The notes beneath the pieces were generated by a model. The model was not told where the DNA came from. It made no database searches and saw nothing but the letters and a program-made list of their open reading frames with translations. Made by a program: the position numbers and the translations under genes. This document shows, one piece after another, positions 36,512-48,455 of a stretch of 64,000 nt of DNA. Source of the stretch: Cyanoderma ruficeps (taxonomy: Eukaryota; Chordata; Aves; Passeriformes; Timaliidae); NCBI GenBank assembly GCA_008694505.1, contig VZDJ01000047.1, positions 4,119,717 through 4,183,716 on the forward strand, in the 5' to 3' direction. Each line of letters begins with the position of its first letter. Position 1 is the first letter of the stretch.

Positions 36512-36538
36512 ACAAATTTGATTTTTCCACAGGTAAGT
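36512..36538 (+). promoter_or_regulatory. recursive-splice-like site (ccacag/gtaagt)
   Basis: A pyrimidine-rich tract (gatttttccacag) abuts a perfect 5' splice site, GTAAGT at 36533-36538, with no exon between. This matches the zero-length ratchet points known from very long introns of vertebrate and fly genes. It also lies just 51 bases past the candidate exon ending at 36481, so it might instead be an alternative 3' end of that region. Confidence 0.3.
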
Positions 36539-37804
36539 GCTAAAATACTGCTTTGCATCTACACCAGCAGTAGCTTATCTTTGCATTCCATGATATGCTA
36601 GGTGTCAAAGGATACAGAAAAACCTGGGACAGTCAGAAAGGCCAATGGTATCCCCATTTTTCATCACCGTTTTTATTTTTGTTTCACCTAGAAAAGACTA
36701 ATTGTGTGCTACGTGTAAAAAATTCAGATTTAAAAACACCTGGCTACAATTTCACATATTTTACATTTGAAATGAAACCGTGACAGTTAAAGGATCAATT
36801 CCCACTCACTTTACTCTCACTTCAGTCCCACTGAAACTAAGCCAGCCCGGTAAAACGTGGACTCTTGCTCCTGGTTTGTTTCCTGGAGCTGAATTTCCCC
36901 AGGGCAGGGACGTGTGTGATCCTGTTCACCAGCACAAAAAGGTTCATTGCTCCACAGTCACTGCTTGTGTACTTGGCAAAACAACAACAAGCTAGTCCAA
37001 AATCCTAAACAATGGGAGATGATTTTACAATAAAGAAAAATAGATTAATAATTACTGTGAGGCTCAATCACAAGAGGTATATCTGCAAGGATACTGACAG
37101 CACTGTGGGCAATATTCTTAAATGCTGTTACTGTTCACAGAGTCTGCTGTTCCTCAGATTTTTTTTTCTATATAATTCATGTACTTTCAGAAGAAATTTC
37201 TTCGTATCCCTGTAGTCATCTTTGTCAATTTAATAAATGCTTGGTAGTTTTGTTCAGTAAAATTTTAGAAGGGTTTCTTGTGCGCTGTCACCTTTTATTA
37301 GTAATGTTCTCTACGGGGGGAATGGTGATGTCTGAAGGTTAAAGTGGTTGCATTCAAGGGTTTTTCTCCAGAAGCTGTATTTTTAAATAATGACTCATTT
37401 AAGAAAACTCATAGTGTATGGAAAAGCATTGTTCCTAGGGTGCTTTATTGTACCTTTTTTGGCTTTTCTCGTGTTCAGCATTTGTTATTCTTCTATTCTT
37501 TCTCTCTCAATTACTATTGACGTTCAGGATGACTGTCAGCTGATGGCTTTTTATAAGCTGGTCTGCAAGCTGAACACAAATAACATGACAGCTTGCAGGC
37601 TACTTGTTGTCATGGTGTTCTCACTTTGCTCTGGGCAATGCCATATAAAGAGTATTACATCTCCACTCCTATTTGCATCAACCAAATATTTTAACATCAA
37701 CACAATAATATCAGAATGGCAGGATGTTTATGACATTACCAGCACCAAGAAAGCAGAATAAAATTATGCTCTGTTTCCACCTACACGTTTTCACCCACTC
37801 CCAG

Positions 37805-37847
37805 GCTCTGTACTACTCTGGCTACAGGATTGTTGATTTCGGTGGAG
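37805..37847 (+). CDS. candidate 43-bp internal exon (hypothetical)
   Basis: The acceptor ttttcacccactcccag and the perfect donor GAG/GTAAGT bound a 43-base segment. Entered on a codon boundary (as left by 36399-36481) it reads ALYYSGYRIVDFGG with one base over. A second frame is open; the third has a stop. The upstream 123-codon open frame (37390-37761) is hydrophobic but has no splice or homology support. Confidence 0.2.
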
Positions 37848-38767
37848 GTAAGTTGATTTCAGGTTCTAAGCCAAATTATGAAATCTAATTTAAAAGGACT
37901 GCATTTGCAGGCTTCATTAAGTGAGATGTAACACAGGGAATGTCACCCTGCGTGCTGCTCTTTGAACTGTCTTCCACCAACTTACTCTGAGGTTGTCTAG
38001 AAGTTCTCAACAACATCCACAGCTTAAAAGGCTCCAAGGAATTACAGCACTGACCAGGAAAAATAAAAAAATAATGTGAAAAAATAATTTGTAAGATAAT
38101 ATTACCAAAGTTATGGATTACAGAAATTTCCTGCGCCAGGATATATCTCTACATGTGAGATAACCTTCTTGTATTTAGGTTTGACTTCGGTTTATTATAT
38201 TTGGTTTGGTATATTAAGTTTTGCATTATTACTATAGGTTTGACTTTGGTTTATTGTTTGGTTTATTAAACTGTCTAGCCTGAAGGATAAAATGCTTTTT
38301 AAATAAGAAGATGTCTTTTAAGTTCTTGTAATGCAGTAACTGTAGCCACAGGTCTCATCATACAGGTGGTTCCATGTTTCCAATGAATCCTGTTGAATAA
38401 AACCCCTCTCAGTGCTGTGCTTCTGGTACAGAAGATTGTGCAGTGTCATTCTAAAATACCCTGGAGACTAGAAAAGCACCTTTAAGCATCTGTGTGCATG
38501 AGCCAGCTTTTTAAGGAATATTGGTTGGAAAAGCAAGAGAATGAAATGCTATTCAATTAAGCATGTTTAGGGTTTTGGGGTTTTTTTCAGCATGATATCA
38601 TATAAGGTCAAATGCTTATAGATTATTTTGACACTGAATTATGCCATCTATGTTGCTATAACTCTACAAACAACCAAAAGATGCATGGTTAGACTGCTGG
38701 CTGCCTCTAGGCTTTTTTACAGAAGAAGATATAGAAAATGACTGGTTTTCAGAGACACCTAAGGACA
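37848..38767. other. non-coding stretch
   Basis: Nothing is supported. The phrase TTTGACTT(C/T)GGTTTATT occurs twice near 38180-38255. Confidence 0.5.
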
Positions 38768-39883
38768 TGCTATTGCAGGTTAGCCTGGAGGCAGCTGAGC
38801 CCCTCTCAGCCACTCACTCCCCCACAGTGGGATGGGGAAGCAAATCAGAGCTGCAAAAGTGAGAAAACTGGTGGGTTGAGATAAAGACAGTTTAATAGGT
38901 AAAGCAAAAGCTGCGTGTGTCAGCCAGGCAAAAGAGCTAATTCACAATTTCCCATGGGCAAACGGGTGTTCAGGCATTTTTGGGACAGCGGGGCTCCATC
39001 GCACAGAGCAGTGGCTTGGGAAGACAAACACCATCACTCTGGATGTCCCTCCTTCCTCCTTCTCCACAGCTCCATATGCAGAGCATGGTCCATTGGGTCT
39101 GGGACATCCCCTGGGTCAGCTGGGGTCACCCGTCCTGGCTGTGTCCCTGATGCCTTGGGAAGGCTGAGCTGGAACAGAGACTGCACAGAGCTGGAGAATA
39201 AAGGAGATATTTATTAAAAGGCCTTTAAGGATCCACCTTGGGCAGGACAAGAGCCTGGCCAGGGCTACACCCAAAGTGGACCCAAAATGGTCACAAAATG
39301 GACACAAAATGGTAATGAAAATGGCTGAGGGGTTACAAGGTCAAAACTTTTATAAGTTTTGGTCCATTTGCATATTGAGGTTTAATTGCCCAGTTACAGA
39401 TTCAGAATGTTTCAGAATGTCCTTCAGGGCTGGATAAGGCAGGAAAGGTACTGCAGTAGCTTCTTTGCTTGCTGGGAACACAGTTGTGAGGTCCCGTCCT
39501 CCTTGTTTTCTCCCTTCAGCCACCCTTGTTTGTGCTTTTGGGGCTGAAAGTTGTCCTTGGTCTGCAGCAGGAAAAGGATTTGTTTTGTGTCCCTGCTGTG
39601 TGCAGAGCTGAGTGACACTGACTGTGAGCTCAGAACTGCCCCCCTGGGCAGCACAGAACCTGAAAATATGAGAGTTAAAGCTTAAGGCATCACCCCCTCC
39701 CAGTGCCTCTGACTGGTGGGGTGGGTGAGGAGCTGGAAGAGCCTTGGCTCTGGGTAAGCTTTGCCCGTGACACCCAAAACCAAGGTTGCTTCAGTCACAC
39801 TGAAACTACAACACTGAAACGACACTGAAACCTCATAGAAGCCACTGGGAAATGAATGAACTCAATGCCAGCCAAAACTAGTA
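38768..39883 (-). mobile_element. solo LTR of a passerine endogenous retrovirus, interrupted by another LTR
   Basis: The left part runs through gcagctgagcccctctcagc, cactcactcccccacagtgg, gttgagataaagacagttta, tgggaagacaaacaccatca and tgggtcagctggggtcaccc. The right part resumes after 39692 with a CTCCCAGTGCC block, ggtggggtgggtgaggagct and a terminal gccagccaaaacta. Together these are the ordered landmarks of a common songbird LTR, reading on minus (an ATTAAA polyadenylation-like signal lies at plus 38891-38896). Family-A LTR (39148-39692) splits it within the CTGTGTCCCCTCCCAG block. No internal retroviral genes remain. Outer ends are approximate, and no target-site duplication is evident. 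Confidence 0.8.
39148..39692 (-). mobile_element. solo LTR, family A copy 2, nested in an older LTR
   Basis: It begins TGATGCCTT and ends AAGGCATCA, as does the copy at 4544-4989, but is longer because it keeps about 100 central bases. On minus it holds a clear TATA box (TATAAAAG, plus 39347-39354) and AATAAA (plus 39210-39215), in the order and spacing of U3 then R. Insertion is into a C-rich target (flanks gtgtccc and cccctccc), so a short duplication of C residues is possible but cannot be told from the run itself. It is younger than the LTR it splits. Confidence 0.85.
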
Positions 39884-41792
39884 TGAATGGATAAAACTTG
39901 AACTCAAAAACCTTTGAGTTTTGAGAGAGATCTTTGTAATTGCTTCCATCAAAATCCTTTCTTTGCAAGTGTCCTAAAATCAAGTGCCATACCTTGGGAA
40001 TGCCTTGTCAGCAGAGGCAGTTCATATTTGCAGTTCATTCATTCAGCAAAAAAAAATCATAAAACACTTTAATATTGAGGCGTTGAAATCTGGGAGGTTT
40101 GAACATTTCAGCTGGAAAATGTTAAGCAAGACTGAGTATTGTATAAAATGCTGGGGCAAGTAATCTGTCAGGGGGAGGAAAGGGAAAAGAACAGTGAAGA
40201 AAGGAAATAATCCCTGAGCCTTTTTCAGTGGCTGCTCTAATGGAAGAGCAATTGTGTTGTGATGCTGGGACAGACCCTCAAGCCTCTTGTGATGCTGCAG
40301 CAGCAGAGGTGACCTTAAACTGACCTGAGTGACCTGACCTGACTGAGCATTGATCTCCTGCAGTTCCTACCCAGAGGGCAGGTATCACCACACTGACACA
40401 AAATTACAGGGAACTAAGGGCTTTGTCTGGAAATAGAGGATGAGCCGGGCAGCTGATTTGGCTCTGTTTGAAATGATCTCTTTTGGGCAGTGCCTGTTAT
40501 TACAGAAGCTGTGACTGCACAGAAACACAGCACAGGGGTGGCTGCATTTCACATTCCCAGAATTCAAAAACATTTCTGCAGAGTTATGAGCGCAAACTGA
40601 AGTCTGAACAGCAACAAAACAGGTGAGAATCTCAACAAAACACATCATTTAATAAGTGCTTGGTCAGCTCAACACAGAAACCAGCAAGCCTCAGTTGACT
40701 CAACTGGGCCTTATTATCAGTCCAGCAAAATCCTTTCAACTCCACAGCTCTGGAAATCCATCTGGTTTACAAAAAAAAACAGTAAAGTTAAAACAGATGA
40801 TCTTTGTACAAGTTTACCTTAAAACTAAAGATAGCCATTTTGACCGAGAAAATTTTTTTGTTCAGAATTTCCAGAATCTGGCAGCTCTGAATATCTGATA
40901 CCAGATATTCGAAGAATCAAAAGGAATTCAAGGTGTTTCTTGTGTCAAATTTATTGTGTGAGCACAGATGATTTTTCAGAAGGCATGGTCCCAGTTTTCT
41001 AAAACAGCAGGATTAAGAATAAACACCAAAAATTTTTTTTTTTCCTGTTGTGTGAAGAAGTTTTGTACCCTCAGAGTAGTTTATGAATGAGAGTGATCCC
41101 CAAGAATGGCAGCTAGAGCTGATGGAAAGCAGTATGTGACAGAGTTAACTAATAATTCAAATGGAAATAATAATTAATTATGTACATTTATGTAAGTTCT
41201 CTTTATTTTAATTTCTTTATTTTGATTTTGCTAGCTCCAAGTCCCAGACATTAGTTTCCTCTATGCTTATATTAAATAAAGAATGATCTGTTCGTGGAAA
41301 TATTAATCATTTAATAAGATAGATTCATTATTTACTAAAAAGCTGCTTTTTTTTTCAAACCAACTCACATTTTACTTAGTTCTGTGAAGCATTTCATCTC
41401 TTTTAAAGCCTTCCAATCCTACAGTTAAATAACTATTGATGATGACTAATCTTTTCTATTTTACATAAAGCTCAATCTTGGGGTTTCTCCCTGAGTCCAA
41501 ATGATCACCAGGGCTCTCCTGCTCCGCAGTTTCAACTACTTTTTAACTGTCTTTTTTATTTCCTAAGGAACTAAACATGCCTCCAAAGGAAACTTTCTTA
41601 GTGTAAACTCACAGCAGGTCCATCAGTATGGTGCTTACATAAGTCACTTCATTTCCTATTCCTCTGTACTTTGCCAAATCCACTTTAAAAATGCATAATT
41701 CCATTCGGCTAATTAAATTTCCGCTGTATTTGTTTCCTCTGTCTCATCCTGAAATAAAAATTCACCACATATTTAACCTCTTAACTTAACAG
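39884..41792. other. non-coding stretch with receptor half-site cluster
   Basis: No gene is supported. The cluster at 40310-40340 is listed separately. A T run lies near 41033-41043. The rest is AT-rich and unremarkable. Confidence 0.5.
40310..40340 (-). promoter_or_regulatory. composite DR5/DR3 nuclear-receptor half-site cluster
   Basis: Four TGACCT hexamers start at 40310, 40321, 40330 and 40335. Read on minus the first pair is AGGTCA-GTTTA-AGGTCA, a perfect direct repeat with 5-base spacing, the classical retinoic-acid response element. The next pair is AGGTCA-CTC-AGGTCA, a perfect direct repeat with 3-base spacing, the vitamin D receptor arrangement. The fourth half site overlaps the third by one base. 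Two perfect arrangements sharing half sites within 31 bases are very unlikely by chance. It is a motif match without binding data, and no nearby promoter is established. Confidence 0.5.
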
Positions 41793-41819
41793 CCTTACAA
41801 ATTCCCATGCATCATGCAG
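41793..41819 (+). other. 27-bp microexon-like segment (speculative)
   Basis: An acceptor (cctcttaacttaacag) and a good donor (CAG/GTGAGT) enclose 27 bases, a multiple of three and open in at least two frames. If included between 37847 and 48118 it would keep the frame. Short acceptor/donor pairs occur by chance, so the call is weak. Confidence 0.1.
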
Positions 41820-41915
41820 GTGAGTGCTAAATAGTTAATCAGGTAGGATCCCAGATGTTGTTTGATACATTTATTTATTGATTGGTTGCATTGCTTTCAG
41901 TAGTAGTTGAACCTC

Positions 41916-42216
41916 TGTAGCCCTGGTTCCGTGCCTGAGGTGTTTTGGTTTTCCGGAATTCTTTTCCCAAGGAATTTTCTGTAAAAAGGACAGATGTTTT
42001 TATAACTGTAACTTTTTCATTCATTCCTTTTCCCAGGAGGGATTTCTTCTTGATGTCCCTCTGCTCTGACCAATGTGAGTGAAGAGGTTTGTCTTTGTGT
42101 CACCAATGGAATTGGTCTGTGTAAAATAATAAAAGGGAGACACATCCCAAAAATAAAGGAGTCATTTTCAGCCTTCTGAAGTCAGAGTCTGTGTCGTTGT
42201 GGTGTAAAACAGTGTC
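41916..42216 (+). mobile_element. solo LTR, family B copy 2
   Basis: It starts TGTAGCCCTGGTTCC and ends GTGTAAAACA (42211), with GTGTCA following. It is the same element as 23777-24074 in the opposite orientation. Read on plus it has an AT-rich promoter-like string (aataataaaaggg) and then AATAAA (42152-42157). No retroviral genes adjoin it. The 66-codon minus-strand frame over it is a shadow; copy 1 shows the equivalent frame. Confidence 0.75.
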
Positions 42217-45200
42217 AAACCTGAACCTGCAAATGTTGTCTAAAAGAATTGTTATTTTCCCTGTTACACTTTTTAATAAAGGATTTTCACAGCACAGCAC
42301 AGAAAGGTGGGTTGATACACTGAATTAAGCTGATATCAATCAGCTAATGCCCGTCAACCTCTTTATGATGCTGAACATCCAAGATTGTCCTTCATTTATG
42401 ATCCAGTGTCGAGTCAACTCAGCCTGGACTCTGAGCATCTCTGAGTGCTGGAGGCACATTTAATGTCAAAATCTGAGATGAGTATGCAGAGAAAACGTTT
42501 TCACAGGAATGCAGATATAAAAATATTCTGACATTTATTCCTGGTTTTGAGAGTTTATGACAAAAAATATAATCAACCCAGAGATTAAGGATTAAACAGC
42601 TCAGAGCTGGAGTGGAATAAATAGCAGCATTTTGCACAGTGCTGTCCTCAGCAGAGAGTGAGCACAGTGCTGACGTCAGGGGAGGGAAAAGCTGACCCTT
42701 TTGCTCTTCTGCTATCTACATAAGCTACGGGCTCTCTGCTTTAGAGATACCTTTTTTGCACCTTCCCAAAATTAGCAGAAATCCAGTGTCCCACACTGGC
42801 CACCTTTCAGTAGCCGCAAAAGTTCAAGATTCCGCTCCTGGCAGCTGTAAAGTTTCAGAAATCTGTAGTGTCAGCGTGGTCTCCTAAGCCATCTGCATCT
42901 TTAATCTATTTTTCCATATGAAATCATCAATATTCTGATCTGCACGGCCACAGCTGGGCTTTGTTTGCACTACAAATACAATCAGTTACACATTAGTCAA
43001 GATCTAATTATGTTGGACTGCGAATGATGTTGAGCTAGGTAATTTCTTTGGAACGATAAAGTAAATTTATCAAACCCTTTTTTGCCACCCGAACGGAAAT
43101 TTCCCTAAGAGGATTCCTTGGGTTCATATTGGTTTGCTTTCACATTTCTTGCTGTTTCCCAACGAATTGCTGATACAGCTTAAGCAGTGCTCAGTAGCAA
43201 ACATTTGTGAGGAAATGATGAAATGGCTTTTTTCAGTTTTAATAAAATTTTATCTGAAACATCACTCTGGTACGACTTTCCAGAAATATCTATCCATAAC
43301 TATTTGCAGTGCTCTTCATTCATATTATCACGGGGTGATTATTTAAAAGGATGTAAATGTTCTGGTTTGTATGATTTACATAAGAATGTAAAATATTTTT
43401 AGACTTTCATTATTTTGGAACAAAGATGAATAAAATAGTAAAAAACATCTGAATATTAACTTTCTATATAGCAAGTAAAATCTGCTTAAAGTCGTTTAAA
43501 AATTAAGGAATGTTCACTTATGAGAATATTCTATAGGAAGCAAACATGAGGAATTTCATTTGGCCAGAAAGATTCAAATTTCCCCCAAACATATAATTTT
43601 CAGCTTTTAGCAGGCTGAAAATGAAATTCTTCTGGGAAAAAGTTCTGGTAAAAATGAATAGAGAAAAGCCCCTCCTTCATATTATTCAGTATAAAATGCT
43701 ATGAATTTCTTTTAAACTGCATCTTAATGACATCATGTTCGTTTTCCAAGGAATCCTGTATCAAGATGAGAAAGAGAAAATTTGAAAGGGTTACAGAGGC
43801 ATTTTTAAAGTGTTGAGAAGACATCACAATGTCTGTGCTGCACATGCAAGCAGACACTGGAGTTAGCTGAAAGAAGACCAAGGGGAAAATGAAGATTTAT
43901 TTCAAAAGCCAGCTGATGTCATCAAGAGTGTTCTGGACAATGAGTAATGGATGGAAATTACCACAAAGATTTATCCTATGTATTAAAAACCTGCTGAATG
44001 GCAAGAGAATCGAGAGCTAAAACACAGCTGTTAAGAGAAGACAGGGATTTTGCATCACCAGGTTATTTTAAAAACAGGTTGGACTAATATTGGCTTTCAA
44101 ATATTATTCGGGTAAAGCTGGATGTGTCTGGAGTTAGTAAAGGAAAGCGGTGACCTCCTGAGGTCACCTCAATCCTGTTCTTAAGGTTCTGTGTCTGCCT
44201 TCAGATTTTTGTACCAGCTCTAAAACACAGACTGTGCTGCCTGTATTGGGCTGAACTCAGAGCAAATCACACGGATTTGTGATCAAACACAGCCTGGTGG
44301 AGCACTGCCACCATCACTGAGTCACTAATACAAACAAAGCCTTCAATATAATGTCTGGGGTTTATTCAGAGGGTAAAAGCCTTGGTCAAGAGACAGTTAC
44401 CCTTATTTTTATTTAAAAAGGTCCATGGTAATTATTGAAATTTGCTTCAGCAGCTTTAAATATAACAGATTTGTGGTCCTCTTTTGCCTTTCACTGCATT
44501 TAAGAGATAGTAAACGGCTGCTAAAAATAATGAGTTTGCCTCATAAAAGCTAGGCGTTAAAATAATAAGTTAGAGGCCATAAAAACAAATGTCCCTTGGA
44601 GATTTTTATCCATCTGGACTAGATAGAATGTATAGCTCCTAGAGTTGTTTTGCAAACAATGTTAACAACATTATTCTAAAGCTTTCGCATTGAATCTTAA
44701 AGCCCCCAACACATATCTGTTGCATCTAAAACTCACAGATGGCCTCACACGCTGATGGGCCAGCCCAAATCATTGACTCAGGGAAATATCTAAGCAGCAG
44801 TTAAATCCATCTTTTTCAATAAAACGTTAATGTGTGATTAACTTTAATAATGTCCACATTTAAAACAGAATCTACTCTGCTCCCGCGGACGTTCACATAC
44901 GTTCAGTAATGCATTTAAATTCTTAGCATTAATGTGGAAGATGCCCCTAGAAGGGACCAAAGTTTAAATATCCTAAAATGTGGGATTGCTGGGGAGCTGG
45001 AACACAAAGCTTGATGCAAGTGTCAAGGTTGAACACTCTGACAACACATGAAACACATGAAACACCCTGTTGACCATTAACTGCTGCAAGCAGTTGTTAT
45101 GTCCATACCTAATTTGAATGGAAATTCATTACAGAGCATTTCAAGGAAGGAAAGCCCGGCTGATCAATATGAAAATGGCAATTTTAGATTAGTGTATCTT

Positions 45201-45997
45201 TTTTTTTTTTTTGGTTGCTCAGCACAAAATATAAAGTTTACTTTGAAATTACTTTGTTCTGCTTTAATGAGGCTGATCTGATTCCTAAAGCCTTAGACCA
45301 AAATGGCAATTGACAGGCATCATATAACATTTACAGGAGAAAATTAAAAATCTATACAGCATGTGTGAGTGATGAAGCTTTCTCAATGAATAAGAAGTGT
45401 TTGAAATGAGCAGCTATTGTGGATAAAGAATAAATAAATTTATTATGAAGAAAAAACCAACATTTCATTATCTCCTTAAACAACGTGGTGCTTTGGAATG
45501 ATCAGCAGACATGTGGAATGAAAAGCTTTTCCCAGAGCAGGGGAGGTTGGCAGCGCCGTGTGCAGCATTCCCAGGGTATTCCTAGGAAATGTGGAATACC
45601 TGCAGAGCTGCTGGAGGAATGACACTGACTCCAGCTCCATGGCCACTAATCCACGTGCTCAGCTTGAAATTAAGGGTCAAGCCACAGAGCTAAAACAAGA
45701 ACAACACCTGTAACAAATGACACCAAAATCTGTCATTGAAGGAAGGTATGGATTGGAGATGACCAAGCATGTTAATTTAAAATAAAATTTATTTCTGTCT
45801 TTAGTTGGCTAAGATGTAAATTTAGTACCCTAAATTTAAATTGGATTCCGTTTTCTTGTACCTTTTATTCTTTCGGCTCTGATTAGGATCAGAAGTCAGA
45901 AATGACAAAATACCTGAGCAAAACAGAACTGAATATTTCTAAAGCAGAGGTGAAGAGAAGAAAATCCTGTTCCTTAGCATGCTGCCTCACTGTGTAG
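42217..45997. other. non-coding stretch
   Basis: No gene or known repeat is supported. A receptor-type everted repeat at 44150-44167 is listed separately. A T run lies near 45200-45212. Confidence 0.5.
44150..44167. promoter_or_regulatory. perfect inverted repeat holding everted AGGTCA half sites
   Basis: GTGACCTC-CT-GAGGTCAC is an exact palindrome with a 2-base centre. It contains TGACCT-CCTG-AGGTCA, an everted pair of nuclear-receptor half sites with 4-base spacing. Everted repeats with 6 or 8 bases are better established, so function is doubtful. Confidence 0.3.
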
Positions 45998-46085
45998 ATA
46001 ATAAATCTACAATTAGCTCAAAGCAATTCAGATGAATATGATTGTCTGAATTTGGTGATTATTAATTTCAACCACAGAGCCACAG
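45998..46085 (+). other. exon-like segment, 88 bp (hypothetical)
   Basis: It is bounded by a modest acceptor (gctgcctcactgtgtag) and a perfect donor CAG/GTAAGT. The frame from the first base is open throughout and reads LAQSNSDEYDCLNLV in the middle, leaving phase 1. It does not fit in frame after the 37847 donor, so if real it belongs to another transcript. No family is recognised. Confidence 0.15.
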
Positions 46086-46091
46086 GTAAGT

Positions 46092-48117
46092 GAATAATCT
46101 GAGTATATCAAACACTTTTTTTTCAAGGTTTTTAAACCTATTTCCTACTGATTCTACTTGCTGCAAAATCTACCACTCTCCTGTTGTATGAATCATTCAT
46201 ACAATGTTCCTAAGTTCAACAAATGCATTTCCTATCAATAAGTGTTTGCCAGATAGTCTGGGTATATAATTTTCCTTCTCTTTCCTTCTCTTTGATCACT
46301 GACTATAGGACAAGTCATTTTTCACAATTTTTGACATATTTGGTTGGCTAAATCACAGAGAGTTATTTCTCCTCCTTGACAGTGTGACTGAGGCTTGGGA
46401 AAAAAAAGAAAAAAAGAAATAGATGAAAACTGCAAATTAGAAAAAGCCTTTAGGATCATAGGATCTGCCATCCTGGGATAAACTATCTTGCATATAGTCC
46501 AATACTTTGCATCTGACAGTTTGCAGTACTGGGCCCTTCAAAAGAAAAGAAAATTCTGTAACAGCAAAGGGAAACTAATCAAGACAACTCACACAATTCT
46601 TTTCCTGAACTCTGACAGTTTAAAGTTGGTTAACATCTGCAAGCAGAAGTTAAAATGCTTTCAAATGCTCTCATCATTATTAATTCTATCTATGAATGTC
46701 CCTGATACTTTTATACACGCCAATTTTCTTTTCCTTTTGAATATTTTTGCTTCAAAATAGGAAATGACAAATATAGCTTTGATGGCACAAATGCTTAGTC
46801 AAACAGCCTCTTACGAAACTTTCAGAATCAATACATTCAGCAACATAGAAAAGCTGTCAAAATGTGTGTCTAAAGCAATAGGAAAACAGACTTCATATTT
46901 CTAGTCATGGAATAGAAATTTTGAGCTCTTAACTAGAGGCATTAATATAAAAGTCTGAATAATCCCTGAAAATTCAAAGGTGTTTTACAGTTTTTATGAT
47001 CAGGTGTGAGTTTATAAAGTTTATATCGGATTCCTTCTGGGAAGATGGAACACACAGACAAGCTTTGATTGCTTGTAACTTAACCTTCAGCATGTGGTCT
47101 TGAACCAGGGAAATCATAAAAAAACCTGGGGCTCAGATTACCATTAATCTGAGTAAAAGTATTTTCACTAAAATGCACTGTGATTCTTATTCTCTCCTAA
47201 TTTTAGTAATTAAAAAGTGAGGCATTTAGTCAAAGCACGGTTATTTAGAAACATTTTGGAACAACGCAGAGATGGGCTGGTTTTAGAGCCCACCCGAAAA
47301 CAACTGGTTAAGACTGGAATGAATCTCTTTTGGATCTCTTTTAGACATCTTAAGCTATCTGCTTCTTCTTCTCTGCTCATGAGCCAAATTCTGTGAACAG
47401 TTAAGCAGCCTCAGCTTCCTGAACAGACAACAGGACTTTAGAGAACACAACTCTGCCCAGCTCAATTCCTCTCAGACTAAAGCTTTAAGGAAGAGAATTC
47501 TCTTTTAGCAATACTCTGGCAACCGTTTAATGAAAAGTGAAAACGCTGGGGGATAGGTGGGCCTATATTTCCATTAGTATCTCTGATCAAAGATTTAGAA
47601 AAGGCAGCATTAAGTTCTTTTGAAATCTCACTCCCAGGAGCACAGTTCGGAACAGTTCCACTCCATCTTATCAGTAGGTTTTACAATAAGACCCTTACTA
47701 GATTGCAATTGATTCGCAGTAATCTATTCATTTTTAGTCAAATTAAAACAACCTTGATTGTAGTGCCACAGTTCCTGCTGATACAATTAATGTGGTGTGA
47801 GAGCATTTCTATTATGAAAACCCTGCATTCCCTGCCTTGGTTTATAGCTCAAGCATAAAGAACTCAAATGGCACTGAAACTTGTCAGACAAAGTCACAGG
47901 CCGGGCAGGATTGTTATTCTTTAAAATATATCATAGTATGAAAAGAATTTGACTGCTTTCCTCTTGCAGTAATATAATGAGGTGAGAAAAGCTGGAAAAG
48001 TGATGGAGCTGACCACTTGCCCCATCAGATTAGTGTTTTTTAATTGAAAATGACTAATAAATGTGAGAACCAGGAAAACAGGTTCATCAGTTTTGTCTTC
48101 ACTACCTTCATTTGCAG
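46092..48117. other. non-coding stretch
   Basis: Nothing recognised. The 90-codon plus-strand frame at 46488-46760 has no splice or homology support. Confidence 0.5.
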
Positions 48118-48326
48118 GGATGCAAAGTGAAGACATCCATATTCCATATAGTTCCCATCCCTATAAATGTATCCCTAAATTCAGAACAGAGGAAATAGTC
48201 CCAGGGAGATGCAGGAACTGCAGATATTCTAAAGCACAGACTGTCCTCTCACCACAGGCAGGGACAGAGGGAGGGGCAGTGGATGAAGCACAAAAAGGAA
48301 CTGTGTGTGATATAAAGCCAGGTTAA
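48118..48326 (+). CDS. candidate terminal coding exon (hypothetical)
   Basis: A very good 3' splice site (ttgtcttcactaccttcatttgcag) opens a segment whose frame, entered in phase 1, is open for 69 codons to a TAA at 48324-48326. It contains GMQSEDIHIPYSSHPYKC and a Cys-x-x-Cys pair in PGRCRNCRYSK. Codons starting with a purine are common. Entry phase 1 is exactly what the 37847 donor supplies. The nearest AATAAA downstream is at about 48814. I recognise no family, and chance remains quite possible. Confidence 0.2.
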
Positions 48327-48455
48327 CACAAACAAGCTGGGAAAGAGTCGGGAAACTGCAGTTGTCCAGATGAAAGATGGACTGAAGCACATCTTTTACC
48401 CTCCACATCTGCTATTTATCCCGGATTCATGCTTCAGGCTGTATTTTTTACTCAG

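Noticed and set aside
37390..37761. 123-codon plus-strand frame with a hydrophobic start
   Set aside because: The hydrophobic residues come from T-rich codons, and the frame has no splice support of its own. Only the small segment at 37805-37847 is kept as a candidate.
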